Source of the DNA: Oricola thermophila
GTDB lineage: Bacteria > Pseudomonadota > Alphaproteobacteria > Rhizobiales > Rhizobiaceae
Direction of reading: 5' to 3'
Assembly (NCBI RefSeq): GCF_013358405.1
Contig: NZ_CP054836.1
Span: 1,922,001-1,986,000, forward strand
Length of the DNA stretch: 64,000 nucleotides
Position numbers and translations under genes: made by a program. The notes under the pieces are model-generated. The model searched no databases. It saw only the letters and a list, made by a program, of their open reading frames with translations, and had not been told where the DNA came from. The stretch's first letter is position 1, and each line of letters opens with the position of its first letter. Below are positions 8,552 through 15,676 of the stretch, piece by piece.

Positions 8552-8965
8552 ATGCGAACCGCGTCCGACAGAATTCGTCACACCGTCCTTTTCGAGATCA
8601 TCGCCCTTCTCCTGGTCATCCCGCTGGGGACAGTCCTGTTCGGCCTGTCAGCCGCCGATGTCGGCGCCGTGGGCGCCGGCAGCGCCGTGATCGCGATGGT
8701 CTGGAACTATCTCTACAATCTGGGGTTCGACCATGCCTTGCGCCGCCTGACGGGAAGCACGGACAAGAGCTGGCCCGTGAGGGTGCTGCACGCGGTTCTC
8801 TTCGAGGGCGGCCTGCTCATCATCCTCGTCCCGCCGATCGCCTGGTATCTCGGCATCGGCCTGCTGGAAGCGCTCAAGCTCGATCTCGCGCTGGCGTTTT
8901 TCTACGTGGTCTACGCCTTCCTGTTCAATCTCGCCTATGACCTGGTGTTTCCCGCGCCGGCATAG
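8552..8965 (+). CDS. PACE-family multidrug efflux protein inserted in the GTA tail operon
   Basis: A 137-residue membrane protein with four predicted helices forming two tandem bacterial transmembrane pair domains (about 1-65 and 75-137). It has the PACE hallmarks RxxHTxLFE near the N-terminus (glutamate about residue 15), WNYLYNLGFDHALRR after the second helix, and the related VLHAVLFEGG and YAFLFNLAYDLVF in the second half. AceI, the founding member, exports chlorhexidine and short diamines by proton antiport. It is the only plus-strand gene inside the tail operon, and its last 41 bases overlap the end of g10.1 on the other strand. Looks like a later insertion; substrate unknown. Confidence 0.9.
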   Translation: MRTASDRIRHTVLFEIIALLLVIPLGTVLFGLSAADVGAVGAGSAVIAMVWNYLYNLGFDHALRRLTGSTDKSWPVRVLHAVLFEGGLLIILVPPIAWYLGIGLLEALKLDLALAFFYVVYAFLFNLAYDLVFPAPA

Positions 8966-9161
8966 TTCGGGGCGGATCGGGAAACGCCCGCATCAGCGCC
9001 TCCATCTCCGCCCTGCCCGGCGGCGCATGGAGGCCGTGGCCGCAGGCGCGCATGGCGGAGGCCAGTTCGCGCGGCGTCATCGCCCAGAATTCCCGCGGGG
9101 CCAGCCGCAGCACGCCCAGCCCGAACGCCATCGCCGCCTCCCAGGGGAACCGCTCAGCCAT
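8925..9161 (-). CDS. GTA g10.1-like tail assembly chaperone
   Basis: A 78-residue protein matching the small tail-assembly chaperone encoded just before the tape measure in GTAs. Its hallmarks are ERFPWEAAMAFGLGVLRLAP and EFWAMTPREL. The ATG at 9161 overlaps the preceding g10 gene by 8 bp, suggesting coupled translation. Its C-terminal 13 codons lie over the 3' end of the convergent PACE gene, so the last residues (after PDPPRTMP) may have been altered when that gene arrived. Confidence 0.85.
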   Translation of the reverse strand: MAERFPWEAAMAFGLGVLRLAPREFWAMTPRELASAMRACGHGLHAPPGRAEMEALMRAFPDPPRTMPARETPGHRRD

Positions 9162-9474
9162 CGCCGCCGAAGGTCGCCTGCAGCAGTTCCGAGACGATGC
9201 GTGCATAACCCGCCGCCCCGCCTTCTGCCTGCATCTCGGCCACCTCCTCGCGCGTGAAGGTATGGCCGGCGCCCTTCAGGCCGGCATGGATGATGGTCAG
9301 CAGGTCGTCTGCCGACAGTTTCCCGGACGCAAAGCGCTGCGTCAGCGCCGTCAGGTCCTCCGCGCCGAAATGGGCCTCCAGCTCGGCCAGCGCGCCCAGC
9401 GTAAGACAGAGCGCGCGTTCCTTGCCGCCCAGCTCGGCGGCGATCTCTCCGCGTTTCCTGTTGACCAGCATCAC
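9154..9474 (-). CDS. GTA g10-like tail protein/chaperone
   Basis: A 106-residue protein of the GTA-gp10 family, with RGEIAAELGGKERALCLTLGALAELEAHFG followed by LTALTQRF and SADDLLTIIHAGLKGAGH in its two halves. This family acts with g10.1 during tail tube assembly; such pairs replace the frameshifted chaperones of lambda-like phages. It overlaps g9 by 4 bp (ATGA) and g10.1 by 8 bp. Confidence 0.9.
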   Translation of the reverse strand: MMLVNRKRGEIAAELGGKERALCLTLGALAELEAHFGAEDLTALTQRFASGKLSADDLLTIIHAGLKGAGHTFTREEVAEMQAEGGAAGYARIVSELLQATFGGDG

Positions 9475-9878
9475 AGCGCCCCGAAAGTCAGCTCCGAACC
9501 GGATTCCAGCGCGATGTCGAAGGTCACCTCGCCGTCATGGTTGCCGGCATAGTCGAGCGACGTGACCTGGAAGCCGCCCTCGATGGTGCCGAAATCCGGG
9601 ATGACGAGCTGCATCTGCGTCACCGCCCCGGCGAAGAAGGCCGCGCGCACCAGCTCGTCCGACGCCGCGTCCCTGAAGATGCCCGAGGCCGAGACCGAGG
9701 CGCGCCGCACGCCCGCGCCGTCCAGCAGTTCGCGCCAGCGTCCGGCCGACTGCGAGTCCGTGATGTCCACGGTCTGCGCGTTGAGGGAAATGCGCTTGGT
9801 CCTCAGCCCGGCGACGGTGACGAAGCCGGTGCCGTCCCAGAATTTCAGCAATATGTCCTTGCCGCGTTGCGATGCCAT
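9471..9878 (-). CDS. GTA g9-like major tail tube protein
   Basis: A 135-residue phage major tail protein of the TP901-1 type, forming the tail tube. It starts MASQRGKDILLKFWDGTGF at 9878; the same frame continues upstream without family resemblance, and GGAGA precedes the ATG. Typical features are the beta-rich NAQTVDITDSQSAGRWRELL and the C-terminal VTFDIALESGSELTF. It follows g8 by 34 bp and overlaps g10 by 4 bp. Confidence 0.92.
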   Translation of the reverse strand: MASQRGKDILLKFWDGTGFVTVAGLRTKRISLNAQTVDITDSQSAGRWRELLDGAGVRRASVSASGIFRDAASDELVRAAFFAGAVTQMQLVIPDFGTIEGGFQVTSLDYAGNHDGEVTFDIALESGSELTFGAL

Positions 9879-9912
9879 CGCCACGGTCTCCCCAGTTCGT
9901 TGTCGATTGAGA

Positions 9913-10320
9913 TCAGGCCGGCTCGGTGAGCGCCCGGAACCGCAGCACCGCGCGCCAGGCGCGGTCGGCAGCTTCAAAGCCGTGCTCGGCGGAAACGGGC
10001 AGCAACGAGACGATCCGCGTGCCGCCATGGATGCCGGAAAGCCCGGAAAGCGCCGCCGTCACGCGCTCCGCCACCGCCAGCAGTTCGGCCCGGCCCGTCG
10101 CCCGCGACCAGCAGCGCAGCGTGACGAGATGCTCCTCGCCGGCGGAATCGTCGGTGCTCCAGTCGGAAACCGCGGTCCGCCCGATGGCGACGAAGGGGAA
10201 GGCCCTGTCCGGCGGCACGCGGTCGGTGATGCGCCCGGCATCGCCGAGCAGCGCGACCAGTTCCGCGTCTCCCCTGAGCGCCGCGACGATGGCCGCCTGC
10301 AAATCATGCGCCGCGCCCAT
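9913..10320 (-). CDS. GTA g8-like tail terminator (DUF3168)
   Basis: A 135-residue DUF3168 protein, the tail completion or terminator protein that caps the tail tube at the head side. Recognisable parts are DLQAAIVAALRGDAEL, RITDRVPPDRAFPFVAIG and HLVTLRCWSR. It overlaps the small 44-codon gene upstream by 17 bp. Length and order are normal for GTAs. Confidence 0.92.
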   Translation of the reverse strand: MGAAHDLQAAIVAALRGDAELVALLGDAGRITDRVPPDRAFPFVAIGRTAVSDWSTDDSAGEEHLVTLRCWSRATGRAELLAVAERVTAALSGLSGIHGGTRIVSLLPVSAEHGFEAADRAWRAVLRFRALTEPA

Positions 10321-10438
10321 CGCCGTACTCCCTTCGCCGGTCCCGCGCCGCCTCGGCCTTGTCGTCGGCCAGCGTCGCGGCCCGCGTCCGCAACGCCCTG
10401 ATCAGCCCGTCCAGGGTCAGTCGCATGGTCAGCTTCAT
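10304..10438 (-). CDS. Small GTA-cluster protein between head closure and tail terminator
   Basis: A 44-residue, strongly basic and helical protein (MKLTMRLTLDGLIRALRTRA, then ATLADDKAEAARDRRR). Its ATG overlaps the stop of the head closure gene by 4 bp, and its end overlaps the g8 start, so it is embedded in the operon with translational coupling on both sides. I do not recognise a family. Position and coupling are the only support; it may be a short structural or decoration peptide. Confidence 0.6.
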   Translation of the reverse strand: MKLTMRLTLDGLIRALRTRAATLADDKAEAARDRRREYGDGRGA

Positions 10439-10767
10439 GGCGTTTCCTCCCTCGTCAGGCAGAGGAGATAGCGGCCGGTCTCGTCGAGATCGCGCACGGC
10501 GCGGATGGCGAGAATCCTGCCGTCCTCCACCAGCCGCATGCCCCGCTTCACGCGGGCATCGGCGCGCAGCACGACGCGGTGGGTGATCTCGGCCTCCTCG
10601 CCATCGGCGCGGCTGACGACGCCCGCCGCCGGTTCCAGCCGCGCCCACAGCGTCGCGACGGTTTCCCACGTCTCCGCGTGGCCGCCGAGCGCGTCCGGCA
10701 CGCGTGTCGCCCGCTGCAACCGCATCTCGTGGCGCAGCCTGCCGGGGTCGAAATGCTTCCCGCGCAT
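10435..10767 (-). CDS. GTA g7-like head closure (stopper) protein
   Basis: A 110-residue phage head closure / head-tail adaptor protein. Family hallmarks are FDPGRLRHEMRLQRATRVPD, ETWETVATLWARLEP and EITHRVVLRADARVKRGMRL. It closes the portal exit after DNA packaging and offers the docking site for the tail. It lies 2 bp after g6 and overlaps the 44-codon gene by 4 bp. Confidence 0.92.
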   Translation of the reverse strand: MRGKHFDPGRLRHEMRLQRATRVPDALGGHAETWETVATLWARLEPAAGVVSRADGEEAEITHRVVLRADARVKRGMRLVEDGRILAIRAVRDLDETGRYLLCLTREETP

Positions 10768-10769
10768 GG

Positions 10770-11339
10770 CTACACCGAAAGGAAGCGGAAATGCCGCGTC
10801 AGCCGCCCGTAGAGCGCCGGCACCGAGACCGGCTGGTCGGCCGCGTCGTAGACGCCGCGAAACTCGTACCAGTGGGCGACCAGCACCAGCACCGCGCGCT
10901 TCAGCATGTCCGGCACGTCGACGCCCGTCGCACCGTAGCCGGCCTCGAAGTCCACCTCGATGCCGTTGGCGCGCATGGAAGCGGTGATGCCGTCCGCCAG
11001 CCGCAGGCGGGCGGGCCGCGTCACCAGGTTGACGAAATAGTCCGAGCCGTCGAGCACGGCCGGGTTGCCGGCGCCATCATAGACAGTGACGGCAACGATG
11101 CGGCGCACCGGCGCGCGCAGCAGTTGAAGCACGCAATCGTCCGGCGGACAGTCGAAATATGCCCGCCAGGTCTGGTCGATCAGCGCCTGTCCGGTATCGC
11201 GCTCGAGATATTGCGTGGCGGCGATCACGAGCGCGGAGATCGCGTCGTCCTCCGTGTCCGAGGTGACGCGCAGATGCGCCTTCGCTTGCGCCAGCGTCAC
11301 CGGCATCGCCGCCGGCGGGGCAATGAGGGCATAGGTCAT
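10770..11339 (-). CDS. GTA g6-like head-tail connector (phiE125 gp8 family)
   Basis: A 189-residue connector adaptor. The start AMPVTLAQAKAHLRVTSDTEDD is the classic N-terminal helix pair of the phiE125 gp8 / HK97 gp6 family, followed by ATQYLERDTGQALIDQTWRAY. It forms a ring under the portal. It lies 74 bp downstream of the capsid gene, with two stem-loops in between. Confidence 0.93.
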   Translation of the reverse strand: MTYALIAPPAAMPVTLAQAKAHLRVTSDTEDDAISALVIAATQYLERDTGQALIDQTWRAYFDCPPDDCVLQLLRAPVRRIVAVTVYDGAGNPAVLDGSDYFVNLVTRPARLRLADGITASMRANGIEVDFEAGYGATGVDVPDMLKRAVLVLVAHWYEFRGVYDAADQPVSVPALYGRLTRHFRFLSV

Positions 11340-11369
11340 GGAAATCTCGCAGCCTTCAGGAAAATGGAA

Positions 11370-11398
11370 GGCCCCGGCGGGAGGAGAATTCCGGGGCC
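11370..11398 (-). terminator. Stem-loop after the capsid gene (weak terminator-like)
   Basis: Perfect 8-bp arms GGCCCCGG and CCGGGGCC (11370-11377, 11391-11398) with a 13-base loop. On the minus strand the hairpin is followed by TTCCATTTTCC, a poor U-tract, so it is at most a leaky terminator between capsid and connector genes. Confidence 0.5.
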
Positions 11399-11401
11399 GC
11401 C

Positions 11402-11429
11402 GTTCGGGGTTTCTCAGGAAACCCCGAAC
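11402..11429 (-). other. Perfect 12-bp stem-loop containing the capsid stop codon
   Basis: Arms GTTCGGGGTTTC and GAAACCCCGAAC are perfectly complementary with a 4-base loop that holds the TGA of the capsid gene. No U-tract follows, so it is not an intrinsic terminator. A role in protecting the capsid mRNA 3' end from exonucleases would fit the high capsid copy number needed; this is inference. Confidence 0.7.
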
Positions 11430-12658
11430 TTCAGCAGCTTTATCGCGTCGAAGTCCTGCACCCCGCCGCCGACGCGCTTGGTGGTGTAGAACAGCACGTA
11501 GGGCTTGGCGGAATAGGGATCGCGCAGCACCGAGACGCCGGCGCGGTCGACGACGAGATAGCCGCGGCGGAAGTCGCCTAAGGCGATCGCCGGCGCGTCA
11601 GGGCCGATATCCGGCATGTCCTCGGCCTCGACCAGCGGGAAGCCCATCAGCATGGCGCGCTGGCCGGCGGCGGCCGGCGGCTGCCAGATGTAGTTGCCGT
11701 CGGCATCCTTTATCTTGCGGATCGCGGCCTGCGTCTTGCGGTTCATCACCCAGGTGGCGTTCTGGCGATAGCCGGCCTTGAGCGCATAGACCGTGTCGAT
11801 CAGCACGTCGGACGGGTCCTCGGCCGGCAGCGCGCCGTCGGCGCCGGTCGCGACATAGCCGAGACTGCCCCAGCTCCAGCCGGATTCCGCGACAGCCGGG
11901 AAGTCAAGGAAGCCCCTGGGCTTGTTGTTGCCGTCGCCGGCGACGAAGGCCGCGCCCTCCTGCTCGGCGAAGGCCGCCTCCACTTCCGTGGCGATCCACT
12001 GGTCGATATCGACGATCGAGTCCTCCAGCAGCTGCGCCGTCGCCGCCGGCATGGCGTATAGCTCCATGGTCGGGAACTGCAGCTCGTCCAGGCTCGGCGA
12101 GGCGGTTTGCGGCCGCGCATCGGTCTCGCCGACCCAGCCGACCGCCGGACCGCCCACGGCGAAGGGCTTCTTCAGCACCGAGCCGGAGACCTGCCGCACG
12201 TCGGCGATGGCGCGGATCGGCGAGATGTCGCGCAGCCGCGCGCCGATGGCCGCCTCCGTCTCCGGCGGCACGAGATAGCCGCCGTCCGGGCCGGAGCCGA
12301 TGCTCATGGCCTTGGCGTCGAGGGCCTGCAGCCGGCGCTCGTCGCCGCGCCGCACGTAGCTCTCGAAGGCGGCCTTGTGCTCGCTCGGCATCGCCGGCTC
12401 GCCGCCCAGCGGCGGGCGGGCCTGCTTGCGGGCGAGCGCGTCGAGCAGGCGCTTCTGGTCGTCCAGCGCACGGGAGATACGCTCCACCTTGTCGGCGGTC
12501 ACGGCATCCTCGCCGAAGCGGCTTTCGATCTGCGCCAGCCGCTCGTCATTGGCCTGCTTGAACTCGTCGAAGGCGTGCATGAAGTCATCGAAGGCCTCGG
12601 CGACATCGCCCTCGCCCGCCGACTTTACCTCGGGAGCCGTTCTCGTCATCTGTTTCAT
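11414..12658 (-). CDS. GTA g5-like major capsid protein (HK97 fold)
   Basis: About 414 residues. The N-terminal coiled-coil scaffold-like region (DDFMHAFDEFKQANDERLAQIESRFG, up to about residue 100) should be removed by the protease; the HK97-fold shell follows (GSGPDGGYLVPPETEAAIGARL, TASPSLDELQFPTMELYAMPA, and C-terminal FYTTKRVGGGVQDFDAIKLLKFG). I prefer the ATG at 12658, which has AGGA five bases upstream; a GTG at 12670 overlaps the protease stop and is possible. Cleavage probably precedes the shell domain, as in HK97-type heads. Confidence 0.93.
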   Translation of the reverse strand: MKQMTRTAPEVKSAGEGDVAEAFDDFMHAFDEFKQANDERLAQIESRFGEDAVTADKVERISRALDDQKRLLDALARKQARPPLGGEPAMPSEHKAAFESYVRRGDERRLQALDAKAMSIGSGPDGGYLVPPETEAAIGARLRDISPIRAIADVRQVSGSVLKKPFAVGGPAVGWVGETDARPQTASPSLDELQFPTMELYAMPAATAQLLEDSIVDIDQWIATEVEAAFAEQEGAAFVAGDGNNKPRGFLDFPAVAESGWSWGSLGYVATGADGALPAEDPSDVLIDTVYALKAGYRQNATWVMNRKTQAAIRKIKDADGNYIWQPPAAAGQRAMLMGFPLVEAEDMPDIGPDAPAIALGDFRRGYLVVDRAGVSVLRDPYSAKPYVLFYTTKRVGGGVQDFDAIKLLKFGVS

Positions 12659-12666
12659 TCTCGTCC

Positions 12667-13326
12667 TCACGTCTGTTGGAGTGTGTGGGCCGCGGCGCGG
12701 ATCGTCTCCGCGAGGCCCCGTTCGGCGGACGCGCCGTCCCGGCGGCGCCTCAGCTCCGCGAAGCCCTTGGCGATCACCGCCCTGGCCTCGCTCCTCGTCA
12801 GCCCGGCATCCCGCACGAGCCGGCGTTCGAATTCGCGCTCGGTCGGCAGGCGGCCGCCCTTGACGGCGGTGACGCGCGCCTCCGGGTGCATCGGGAAGGT
12901 GACGACCGAGATCTCCCAGAGATCGGCCTCGATGATGCGGCGCACGCCCGTGCGCGTGTCCTTGCGCGCCCTCACCGTCCTGAACCCGATGGACAGCCCG
13001 TCGAGGCCGCCGCTCCTCAGCAGCGCCAGCACCTCCCGGCCCTTCGCCACCTCGGTGGAGATCCGCCCCTCGACATGGAGGCCGCGCGCGTCCTCGCGGA
13101 TCGCGGTCCAGCGGCCGATGGGCTGGGCCGGGTCGTGCTGGAACAGCATGCGGATGCCGCCCGGCCCGCGCCTTTCGAGCGATTTCGCGAAGGCCCCGCG
13201 CTCGACCAGGTCACGGCCGAGATCGACCGTGCCGAAGACGCTCGCATAGCCCGCGATCCGCCCGTCGCGCGCCTCCAGCGCCACGCGATTGAACTTGCGC
13301 TCCAGCCGTCCCGCGTCAGCCTTCAT
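12667..13326 (-). CDS. GTA g4-like HK97-family prohead protease
   Basis: A 219-residue S78/U35-type prohead protease. Catalytic residues are visible as His64 (LFQHDPAQPIG) and Ser112 (GLSIGFR), with Glu138 (DLWEISVVTFPMHP) nearby. It trims the capsid N-terminus during head maturation. The ATG at 13326 overlaps g3.5 by 11 bp. The basic C-terminal 65 residues (ERRLVRDAGLTRSEARAV) resemble the tails seen in other GTA proteases. Confidence 0.93.
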   Translation of the reverse strand: MKADAGRLERKFNRVALEARDGRIAGYASVFGTVDLGRDLVERGAFAKSLERRGPGGIRMLFQHDPAQPIGRWTAIREDARGLHVEGRISTEVAKGREVLALLRSGGLDGLSIGFRTVRARKDTRTGVRRIIEADLWEISVVTFPMHPEARVTAVKGGRLPTEREFERRLVRDAGLTRSEARAVIAKGFAELRRRRDGASAERGLAETIRAAAHTLQQT

Positions 13327-13654
13327 CGCGCCCTCCCCGCGTGCCGGACAGTTTCTCGCCGAAGCGCACCGCAAAGCCGATCGCCCACCAGATCGACAGG
13401 CTGGCGAGCGAGGCGCCCATCAGCACGGTCTCCTGCGGCGAGAGAAGGTACGCGATGCCGAGCCGCGCCGCCACGGCCAGCCCGGCGGTGGAGCCGAAGA
13501 CCAGCCCCGCCGTCACGGAGGCGAGGAAGCGCAACGCCGCCTCGCGCGGGCCCCTGGGCAGGAGCCAGGCGAATGAAATCGCCGCGCCGGCAAGCGCGCC
13601 GGCAAGTTTCGCCAGCCACACGGATGCGGCCGGCGACAGGTCGGTCATGGTCAT
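13316..13654 (-). CDS. GTA g3.5-like membrane protein (DUF6107)
   Basis: A 112-residue protein with three hydrophobic segments (about 12-31, 40-62, 75-97) and polar ends, matching the DUF6107 family found between portal and protease in Rhizobiales GTAs. The RcGTA g3.5 product has no firmly established role. It starts 9 bp after the portal stop and overlaps the protease start. MTMTD offers two ATGs (13654 and 13648); the first is used. Confidence 0.85.
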   Translation of the reverse strand: MTMTDLSPAASVWLAKLAGALAGAAISFAWLLPRGPREAALRFLASVTAGLVFGSTAGLAVAARLGIAYLLSPQETVLMGASLASLSIWWAIGFAVRFGEKLSGTRGGRDEG

Positions 13655-13663
13655 GGATGTCTC

Positions 13664-14848
13664 CTAGGTTCTGGGCCCGTATCCCACCGCCTCGCGCTTC
13701 TCGTCCTCGGTGAGGAAGGAGGCGCGCTCCAGCCGCGCCCAGAGCGCGTCGCGCTCGGCGGAAAGGCCGGCGATGGCGTCGGCGTCGGGCGAAAGCCGAA
13801 GAGCGCCGCCGCCCAGCCAGCGGGCGAAGGCGTCCGCCGTGCGCGCCACCAGCGGCAGCACGGTCAGGCGGTAGAAGGCGCGGTTGGCCTCGGCATAGTT
13901 GGCATAGGTGTTGTCGCCGGGAATGCCGAGCAGCATGGGCGGCACGCCGAAGGCCAGCGCGATGTCGCGGCTGGCGGCGTTCTTCGCCTCGATGAAGTCC
14001 ATGTCCTTCGGCGAAAGCCCCATGGCCTTCCAGTCCAGCCCGCCTTCCAGCAGCAGCGGGCGGCCGGCATTGGCCGCGCCGGCATATTCCTCGCGCAATT
14101 GCCGCCGCAGCTGCTCGAACTGTTCCGGCGCCATGCCGCCGCCCTCGGCCGGCTCGTAGACCAGCGCGCCGGAGGGCCGCGCGGCGTTGTCGAGCAGCGC
14201 CTTGTTCCAGGCGCCGGCGGAATTGTGGATGTCGAGCGCCATCAGCGCCGCCTCCAGCGGCGCGAAGCCGCGCAAATCGTCGAGCGGGTGGAACAGCGCC
14301 AGGTGCAGCAGCCGCGGCTCGCCGTCATCGCCCTCGAAGGGAATGCGCCGCCGCGCGGCCCCGGCGCGGTAGTCCACCGCCACCGGCCAGCCGTCGGGGC
14401 CTGCGACCACCGACACGCGGTCGGGGCGCAGAGGATAGAGCGCCTGCGCGTCGCCCTCGCCCGCCCGCTCCACGAAGGCGTCGCCGGCCAGCAGAAGGTG
14501 GCCGTAGAGCGTCTCGAGGAAGACGGCGCGGCTGTCGCGCGCGTTCGGCCGGTCGAGCAGCGCCAGCACCGGGTGGTCCGGCACCTCGCGCCCGTCCTCG
14601 TGGGCCAGCCAGGGCACCGCGGCGGCGGCCTCGGCGACCATGCGCACGCAGCGGTGCACCACCGGATTGCGCATGAAGCCCTCGCGCGAAAGCGCGCCGT
14701 AGGAGGCCGATGTCCAGGCCGCCGCGGCCGCCCCGTGCATGGCGATGAAGGCCGGGGGCGCGGCCTTGCTCTCCGCCGGCCTCGCGGCGGCGCGTGTCGT
14801 CCGGCCGCGCGCGAAGGCCCGCGCCAGCCAGTTGGCAGACTGATTCAT
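13664..14848 (-). CDS. GTA g3-like portal protein (HK97 family)
   Basis: A 394-residue portal protein that forms the DNA entry ring in the head. Family hallmarks are FMRNPVVHRCVRMVAEAAA, DRPNARDSRAVFLETLYGHLLLAGDAFVE, GLDWKAMGLSPKDMDF, AFGVPPMLLGIPGDNTYANYAEANRAFYRLTV. Residues 1-45 are Ala-rich and variable. It heads a separate transcription unit, because a good promoter and two leader terminators lie upstream and an insertion of three unrelated genes separates it from TerL. Confidence 0.95.
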   Translation of the reverse strand: MNQSANWLARAFARGRTTRAAARPAESKAAPPAFIAMHGAAAAAWTSASYGALSREGFMRNPVVHRCVRMVAEAAAAVPWLAHEDGREVPDHPVLALLDRPNARDSRAVFLETLYGHLLLAGDAFVERAGEGDAQALYPLRPDRVSVVAGPDGWPVAVDYRAGAARRRIPFEGDDGEPRLLHLALFHPLDDLRGFAPLEAALMALDIHNSAGAWNKALLDNAARPSGALVYEPAEGGGMAPEQFEQLRRQLREEYAGAANAGRPLLLEGGLDWKAMGLSPKDMDFIEAKNAASRDIALAFGVPPMLLGIPGDNTYANYAEANRAFYRLTVLPLVARTADAFARWLGGGALRLSPDADAIAGLSAERDALWARLERASFLTEDEKREAVGYGPRT

Positions 14849-14878
14849 GGAATTTTCCCAGGTTCCTGTTTCGCAACG

Positions 14879-14901
14879 AAAAAGGGGCCGCGAGGCCCCT
14901 T
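14879..14901 (-). terminator. Leader terminator T2 of the portal operon
   Basis: On the minus strand AAGGGGCC-TCGCG-style loop-GGCCCCTT is followed by a run of T: an 8-bp GC-rich stem with U-tract, a textbook intrinsic terminator. It lies about 30 bp before the portal start codon and downstream of the promoter at 15030-15058, so transcription must read through it to express the head genes. Confidence 0.85.
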
Positions 14902-14970
14902 GCGCATGTCGTGTTCACGTCCGGCGTCGCCCGCCGGAAGTGGCCATTGAAGGCGGCCGCGCAAGACATG

Positions 14971-15001
14971 AAAAAGGCCGGCGTGGCACCCCACCCGGCC
15001 T
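14971..15001 (-). terminator. Leader terminator T1 of the portal operon
   Basis: Minus-strand AGGCCGG, GTGG, loop GGTG, CCAC, G, CCGGCCT followed by TTTT. The stem is about 11 bp with one bulged base and a U-tract. It is the first of two tandem intrinsic terminators in the roughly 175-base leader of the portal transcript. Confidence 0.8.
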
Positions 15002-15029
15002 CGAAACCCATTTCCGCGATTGTGCCGAT

Positions 15030-15072
15030 ACCCTACCGGACCGGCGTGACGCTGTCAAGGATTATTTTCCTA
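15030..15072 (-). promoter_or_regulatory. Portal-operon promoter with upstream 15-bp palindrome
   Basis: On the minus strand a -35 TTGACA (15058-15053) and -10 TAGGGT (15035-15030) are 17 bp apart, an excellent sigma-70-type promoter. Immediately upstream lies AGGATTATTTTCCTA (plus-strand 15058-15072), centred about 42 bp before the expected start site, the usual class II activator position. CGATTGTGCC (15017-15026, plus strand) near the start site is shared with two other promoters in the window. The palindrome also contains the stop codon of the preceding reductase gene. Confidence 0.8.
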
Positions 15073-15609
15073 TCCTTTCCGCACCACGTATCTCGACTGC
15101 ACCAGGCCGGAGGGAAACGACCGCGTCTCCACGTGGTCGAGCGAAATGTCGCGTTCCAGCGGGCCGAACAGCGGCCGTCCCTCGCCGATCAGCACCGGGA
15201 CCTGCGTGATGACCATGTCCTCAATCAGCCCCTCGCGCAGGAAGGACTGGACGAGACGTCCGCCATCGACATAGGCGCGCTTCCAGCCGCGCCGGGCGGC
15301 GGCGTCCATCAGTTCGCGCGGCGTTCCGCCGACGATCTCGACCTTGCCGGCCAGTTCGCCGGGAAGGTCCGATGCCGACAACGACCGGCTCGCCACGATG
15401 ACCGGCCGCGTGTAGGGCCAATCATCGTAGGCAAGCATCTTCTCGTAGGAGTTGCGGCCCATGATGATGCCATCGATATCGGCAATGAAATCGTCATAGC
15501 CGTGATCCTCGTCCTCCCTGTCGCGCTCCAGCAGCCAGCCGATATCCCCGTCGGGACGGGCGATATGGCCGTCCAGGCTGGTAGCGATGAAGACATGTCC
15601 CGTGGTCAT
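15070..15609 (-). CDS. Dihydrofolate-reductase-family (RibD C-terminal domain) oxidoreductase
   Basis: A 179-residue protein of the RibD C-terminal / dihydrofolate-reductase-like superfamily. Visible are the N-terminal VFIATSLDGHIARPDGDIGWL, the IIMGRNSYEKML cofactor segment, and the YVDGGRLVQSFLREGLIEDMVITQVPVLIGEGRPLFG C-terminal core. These stand-alone proteins are usually NADPH-dependent reductases of unknown substrate and do not supply folate synthesis. It follows the HxlR regulator on the same strand. Its TAG stop lies within the palindrome of the portal promoter, so the cassette edge touches that promoter. Confidence 0.88.
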   Translation of the reverse strand: MTTGHVFIATSLDGHIARPDGDIGWLLERDREDEDHGYDDFIADIDGIIMGRNSYEKMLAYDDWPYTRPVIVASRSLSASDLPGELAGKVEIVGGTPRELMDAAARRGWKRAYVDGGRLVQSFLREGLIEDMVITQVPVLIGEGRPLFGPLERDISLDHVETRSFPSGLVQSRYVVRKG

Positions 15610-15676
15610 TGCGTTTTCTCCCGGAAAGGCGCGCGACAGCGCGATTGCCGCCGCGCCCGCGTTGCATGAAAGCTTC

